DNA from: ZC4RG29 sp036381475
GTDB taxonomy: Bacteria > Bacteroidota > Bacteroidia > Cytophagales > Cyclobacteriaceae
Assembly (NCBI GenBank): GCA_036381475.1
Contig: DASVCT010000253.1
Span: forward strand, 1-10,233
DNA length: 10,233 nt
Reading direction: 5' to 3'
This document shows, in pieces, positions 6,431 through 10,233 of this stretch. The translations under genes and the position numbers were made by a program. Numbering within the stretch: position 1 is the first letter of the stretch; each line of letters begins with the position of its first letter. The notes under the pieces are model-generated. The model was not told where the DNA came from, did not search any database, and saw only the letters and a list, made by a program, of their open reading frames with translations.

Positions 6431-8752
6431 TCAGGTGATGACCACGACTTCATGATCGAGGATTGATTTTATCCCGAATCGAATCAATCCATCACTTACA
6501 GTCGAGGAGATTTTTTGATCGCTTACTAGTGTGCGCACGTTTTTGCCGGCGACGCCTTTCGGCAACTTGACTTCCACCTGGAAAGGCCCAACGCTTATGA
6601 GGTCATGGACCGGCGCGCGCCACGTTTCCGCGCTTGTGAGGTTAACAACATGCAAAACGAGCCGATTGTCCTGCTGGTACAAATGGAAATCCACTAGGCC
6701 GACTCCCTTCGCACGCAAGGAGATATTATCCTTTGCCGCCCAGCGAACAAGATTCTCCAGCAAATTCCCATGATCAGGCAAGTTGTGGCGCCCAAACTGC
6801 CGGTCGATGTCGGCAGGCAAAAACGCAATTCGACTTCCCTGCGATGTTGTTCTCACAATCAAACCTGGGATGTCCGTCTTGGGCTCACGCATCCATGCAG
6901 TCTCGGGAGGATAGATGGGAAATTCCGGGATGAAAGTCATCAACACCTGCGCCGCCGCATCAACGCGGTGCTTTTGCAACGATCCACCGTACGGCAGTAT
7001 ATCAGTTTCCTCAAAGCCTTTCAACACCTCATGTCGCTGGCCGGAAATTTTCGGTTCGGAGTCATTATGAGGCCCGGCGACCTGGGAACGTAGTTCGGGA
7101 TTCAGTCGCAGATAAGTATGACTAGTTCCTTCATCCAGCGAATCATTGGCCCCTGAAACGTGCGCGCCGAATAAATCGCCAAGCGCATAATCTTGCCTGA
7201 CGTCGCCCCACTCATTATATAAACTTGTCTGATCGGTAGCGATCAGGCTCCCGCCTCGTTCTACAAAGCGTCTGACGCTGGCAACCTGACTATCAGTCAT
7301 CAAAGCAAGGTTCGGCAAGATCAGCAGCGATAACTGTTCCGCTTCCCGATCGATATGGTCCGCATGAACGGGGATGTGCGGTATTCTGGCACGGACAAGC
7401 GCTTCCGTCATTCCTTGCCAGGGGAGATCAACACGATTACTGGCATCGTCGCGTCCATAGAAATCTGAATTTTCCTGCGACCACACAACTCCCACCGTTG
7501 CAATCGGACGCCGATTGATAAGAAATTCTTCATTCGCCCCATGCCAGTGCAAAAGCGGTCCAACCGTTTTGTACATGCGCCTGTCTTCATGGTAGGCACC
7601 CACCATATGCCACCAGGGCTGGATGCCTCCAGCAAATCCCTCTATTGCCCACATGCGTGCTTCTGCAGCAGGCTTGCTCGACAGGCGGAATGTTGGCCTT
7701 CCCGCCTGATACATGGCCGTACTTTCAGGTATGAGCTTCTCCCAGCCGAGCAGTCCATGTATGACGTTTCCGATTTGGGCGTTGCGTTGGAAACCGCTTT
7801 CGTTGTGACGAGTCTGATCGTCGAGCATGATGATGCCGGCACGCTCGCAGATTGCCTTGTAGTCGCGGAAACTTCTGCCTTGCCAACTGATTGATCCGCT
7901 GTTCATGCCCGCCCATATGCAGTTCTCGCCGCCCGCGGCTTTTGTTGTTTTATTGTTCAGATCCCAAATCTCAAGTCTTCGTTCATAATTCCAGCGTATC
8001 CATTTCTTATACACGATGTCGTCCCAGTTTTTTTCGCGCGGAATACGGTAGCCGGTCTTATCATAGAAACTTTTTTTGCAATTCTCACAATAACAGATCG
8101 AGTCCCGACCAAGTCCACTCCAGCTGTTGTCGGTGAATCCTTCGGGATGGTACAGTTCAGCAATCTCCTTTAGAACCGCCGGGATGTGTTCCTGGTAGTA
8201 CGGTCCGTTAATACATGTGATATACAGATCGCCGGCCTTGTAAGGTTTGCCGGATGCGTCGATTGCAAACCAATCCGGATGCGCATTGTAGAACGCCTCG
8301 TGAGCCCGGTTTGAATCCATACGGGCAAACACGGCAACTCCTTCTTCCTTCGCCGCCCTTCGTAGCTCGCCGAAGAGATCCCGACCCTGCAGGTACTGTG
8401 CCTGGCGGTGAAGGGGTATTCGTGTGGGATAGTACGCAACAATTCCTCCTGCGTTGATCACGACACCCTCCGTTCCGGTTTCCTTCCAATAATTTCGCCA
8501 CCATGTGATGTCGTATTGAGGGGGATCTTTTTCCGTAATGTTGATCTGTCCCCAGCGCGTAACCCGCCGGTACCACGGAAGGTCATCCTTTTTCAAGTTT
8601 TCCGAGCTGGCGGTTTCCAGTGTCCCCGTTCCTGCCAGGGGAGTCGCAAACAAACCCAGGTCTGCAGCGGCGACTGAAGCGGTGGCCAGGGCTGACTTTT
8701 TTAAGAAGGACCTCCGGCTATTTCCTCCGTCGTTAACTTCTGAGTGGTCCAT
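6431..8752 (-). CDS. Tat-exported putative glycoside hydrolase, TIM barrel plus GH42-type GATase-like domain
   Basis: The protein has 773 residues. The start (CAT at 8750-8752) gives a textbook Tat signal: NSRRSFLKKSALATASVAA (residues 11-29). Residues about 60-405 look like a TIM barrel of the 'hypothetical glycosyl hydrolase 6'/GH42-like group: VINAGGIVAYYPT, VAVFARMDSNRAH (strand with R144), HPEGFTDNSWSG with D208, and a C220-x-C222-x2-C225 cluster followed by KKSF, as in the zinc-binding region of GH42 beta-galactosidases. A further acidic strand end is MLDDQTRHN (D311/D312). Residues about 415-680 resemble the beta-galactosidase trimerisation (class I glutamine-amidotransferase-like) domain: LLILPNLALMTDSQV, FVERGGSLIATD, SRIAFLPADID. 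A C-terminal beta domain follows. Substrate and catalytic residues are not certain. It lies 35 nt downstream of the esterase/SMP-30 gene, so the two are probably co-transcribed. Confidence 0.75.
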   Translation of the reverse strand: MDHSEVNDGGNSRRSFLKKSALATASVAAADLGLFATPLAGTGTLETASSENLKKDDLPWYRRVTRWGQINITEKDPPQYDITWWRNYWKETGTEGVVINAGGIVAYYPTRIPLHRQAQYLQGRDLFGELRRAAKEEGVAVFARMDSNRAHEAFYNAHPDWFAIDASGKPYKAGDLYITCINGPYYQEHIPAVLKEIAELYHPEGFTDNSWSGLGRDSICYCENCKKSFYDKTGYRIPREKNWDDIVYKKWIRWNYERRLEIWDLNNKTTKAAGGENCIWAGMNSGSISWQGRSFRDYKAICERAGIIMLDDQTRHNESGFQRNAQIGNVIHGLLGWEKLIPESTAMYQAGRPTFRLSSKPAAEARMWAIEGFAGGIQPWWHMVGAYHEDRRMYKTVGPLLHWHGANEEFLINRRPIATVGVVWSQENSDFYGRDDASNRVDLPWQGMTEALVRARIPHIPVHADHIDREAEQLSLLILPNLALMTDSQVASVRRFVERGGSLIATDQTSLYNEWGDVRQDYALGDLFGAHVSGANDSLDEGTSHTYLRLNPELRSQVAGPHNDSEPKISGQRHEVLKGFEETDILPYGGSLQKHRVDAAAQVLMTFIPEFPIYPPETAWMREPKTDIPGLIVRTTSQGSRIAFLPADIDRQFGRHNLPDHGNLLENLVRWAAKDNISLRAKGVGLVDFHLYQQDNRLVLHVVNLTSAETWRAPVHDLISVGPFQVEVKLPKGVAGKNVRTLVSDQKISSTVSDGLIRFGIKSILDHEVVVIT

Positions 8753-8787
8753 GTCTCATTAATATTATATTGAACACTCGTGTTACT
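8753..8787 (-). other. Short gap within the leftward gene pair with a small inverted repeat
   Basis: These 35 AT-rich bases separate the esterase/SMP-30 stop from the glycoside-hydrolase-like start. They hold a perfect 5-base inverted repeat around two bases (AACAC-TC-GTGTT, 8773-8784) and an AT palindrome TAATATTA (8760-8767). The only ribosome-site candidate is a weak GAG just before the ATG. The inverted repeat could be a small operator or mean nothing; no Bacteroidota promoter of the TAnnTTTG type is evident. Confidence 0.25.
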
Positions 8788-10233
8788 TTAAAGCCTTGGA
8801 GTTGCGGGCTTAATGGGCTTTTCAAAGTTATTAGCTCCTTTTACCTTCACTTTTCTGCGAAAGACTTTGTCCTGACATGTGATGTATAAGATGTCAAAGT
8901 CAGGTCCTCCAAAACACATATTCGATATTTGTCCTTTGGTTGGAGGAACCGGGATTATTGCGTTTACCCGACCCAGCTGATCCATTACCTGAATGCCACT
9001 AAGTGTGGCAACGTATATTCTGCCGTCGCGGTCGCACTTCAATCCGTCGCTCCAGGCATTTTCGTCGACGTCGCGAACGTGCAGCCATCCGTACTTCTGC
9101 TTGTGCGCCAGGGTACCGTCAGGTTGTACCTGGTATACCCACACCCAGTGTGTGGCAGATTCAGTAACATAGAGCTGCGTTTGGTCGGGCGAAAGGCAAA
9201 GGCCGTTAGCAAATTTGAGTCCTTCATCAACGACCTTGCGCTCACCATCCGGCTTGATCAGGTATAATTTGCTGGGCCGCTCCCTGCCATCCGGCGAAGT
9301 CACATAGATGTTTCCATTGAACGATACCGTAATGTCATTGCCTGGTGTTTCGCCTGACACGACGGTAAACGCATCCGGTGTTTTGTACCGATGTACTTCT
9401 TTTGTTGGTGGATCGGACCATCCGCCGGTAATTGTGAGCATGTCGCCATCCGTTGTGAATGTCGTGCCGCTGGCTTTCTTCGAGTCGGCGATATACAGCT
9501 GCACCTTGCCGTCAAGGCCGATCTTATAGGTTTTGGCATTTGGAATGTCCTGAAAGAACACTTCTCCTTTGACGTTGGCAGCGATGCCTTCGGTAAAGCC
9601 ATAGTTTTCTCCTACCAATTCCCATCCCTCGTTATCCAAAAGAATATCTACGAGGAAGGAATTTTTGGTTTTTCCTGCCACGATGGGTTCCGGATAGTCG
9701 CGCCACAGCCACCGCATGGCGTCCGGAAAGACGGCCGTTCCGTGTGCGCCGTTGTGGCCGCCCGTTCCCCAAACGTGTTTTACGTCATAACCGGCAAACG
9801 TCAGAGCCCTTTCCATCGATTCATTGGCTTTCCACCAGTCGCCCGCATAGATGTTAAGATCATTCGAGCCATCCTGCATAAAGATCCGGATGGGCTTCGG
9901 CTCATACTTTCTAATCAGGATGTCATAGCGATCGGCGCCACGAAGTCCGGTATAAGTTCCGATGGCGCTGAATACTCTTGAAAATTCTTCGGGATGTTCC
10001 CAGGCGGCCGTGAAAGCGCAAACCGCGCCGCTGCTCGAGCCACCTATAGCGCGATCGTTTCCATTTCGTGAAAGACGGATGGGCCTGGCATCGGACGCCT
10101 TTTGATTTTCCACGAAGGGAAACACTTCATCCAAAAGGAAGCGCGCATACCGGTCTCCCAGTCCATCATACTCAAAACTCCTGTTGAACCGGTCGAGTGC
10201 AGCGTCTTTGTCACGCGCAAGTACCTTTCCCGG
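8788..10233 (-). CDS. Esterase (IroE/Fes-like alpha/beta hydrolase) fused to SMP-30/gluconolactonase propeller, 5' end outside the window
   Basis: The frame is open to the right edge of the window, so 481 residues of a longer protein are seen. The TTG at 10134 is internal, because the preceding residues (RFNRSFEYDGLGDRYARFLL) are typical of the enterochelin-esterase/esterase D family. The nucleophile fits S67 in GGSSSGA, a likely acid lies in DGSNDLN (about residues 121-125), and the His is H160 in GGHNG. From about residue 190 an SMP-30/gluconolactonase propeller follows. Counterparts of its known metal and substrate positions are E215 (TEGIA), N299 (GNDITV), N343 (FANGLCLSPD) and D396 (SDGLKCDRDG). 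The protein could therefore remove an ester and also open a sugar lactone or a related ring. A signal peptide, if any, lies outside the window. It precedes the Tat-exported glycoside-hydrolase-like gene on the same strand by 35 nt. Confidence 0.85.
   Translation of the reverse strand, partial: PGKVLARDKDAALDRFNRSFEYDGLGDRYARFLLDEVFPFVENQKASDARPIRLSRNGNDRAIGGSSSGAVCAFTAAWEHPEEFSRVFSAIGTYTGLRGADRYDILIRKYEPKPIRIFMQDGSNDLNIYAGDWWKANESMERALTFAGYDVKHVWGTGGHNGAHGTAVFPDAMRWLWRDYPEPIVAGKTKNSFLVDILLDNEGWELVGENYGFTEGIAANVKGEVFFQDIPNAKTYKIGLDGKVQLYIADSKKASGTTFTTDGDMLTITGGWSDPPTKEVHRYKTPDAFTVVSGETPGNDITVSFNGNIYVTSPDGRERPSKLYLIKPDGERKVVDEGLKFANGLCLSPDQTQLYVTESATHWVWVYQVQPDGTLAHKQKYGWLHVRDVDENAWSDGLKCDRDGRIYVATLSGIQVMDQLGRVNAIIPVPPTKGQISNMCFGGPDFDILYITCQDKVFRRKVKVKGANNFEKPIKPATPRL

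Noticed and set aside
9391..9981. 196-codon plus-strand frame
   Set aside because: It is opposite the esterase/SMP-30 gene, which has catalytic and metal-site motifs in this stretch; no domain features of its own.

Overview
The window most likely comes from a member of the Bacteroidota, perhaps a soil or freshwater Cytophagales/Chitinophagales-type bacterium. The reasons are two Tat signals of the SRRxF(L)xK type on exported sugar enzymes, a DUF2652-type protein (a family I associate mainly with Bacteroidota), a fused esterase/SMP-30 protein, starts with little or no Shine-Dalgarno sequence, and roughly half G+C by eye. The genus cannot be read from the sequence. No tRNA, rRNA, CRISPR array, transposase or phage gene is visible. 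Coding density is very high and there is no gene-free stretch over 300 bases.

Layout: five genes read rightwards and two read leftwards, so the two groups converge at about 6345-6430. The rightward series is (1) the 3' part of a right-handed beta-helix protein, (2) after about 100 bases, a DUF2652 nucleotidyl-cyclase-like domain fused to an SRPBCC domain, (3) a Tat-exported TIM-barrel enzyme resembling mannonate dehydratase, (4) a secreted azurin-type copper protein with an extra C-terminal domain, and (5) a lipoprotein beta-propeller resembling sugar dehydrogenases. Genes 2-5 are spaced 10 nt, 1 nt and a 4-nt ATGA overlap, so they look like one operon. The leftward pair is an esterase/SMP-30 fusion, whose 5' end lies beyond the window, followed after 35 nt by a Tat-exported glycoside-hydrolase-like protein with a GH42-style layout. 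A near-perfect palindrome sits between the converging groups.

How it may fit together (inference): almost everything except the DUF2652 protein carries or probably carries an export signal, and the predicted activities are all carbohydrate chemistry. They cover glycan contact or cleavage (beta-helix, glycoside hydrolase), ester removal (esterase), sugar oxidation with electrons passed to copper (propeller plus azurin), lactone opening (SMP-30) and sugar-acid dehydration (UxuA-like barrel). This would make an extracytoplasmic oxidative sugar-acid pathway. The cytoplasmic cyclase-like/SRPBCC protein is the outlier and the most intriguing gene. It keeps the catalytic residues of class III nucleotidyl cyclases but has an unusual Glu/Lys pair at the two base-specifying positions.
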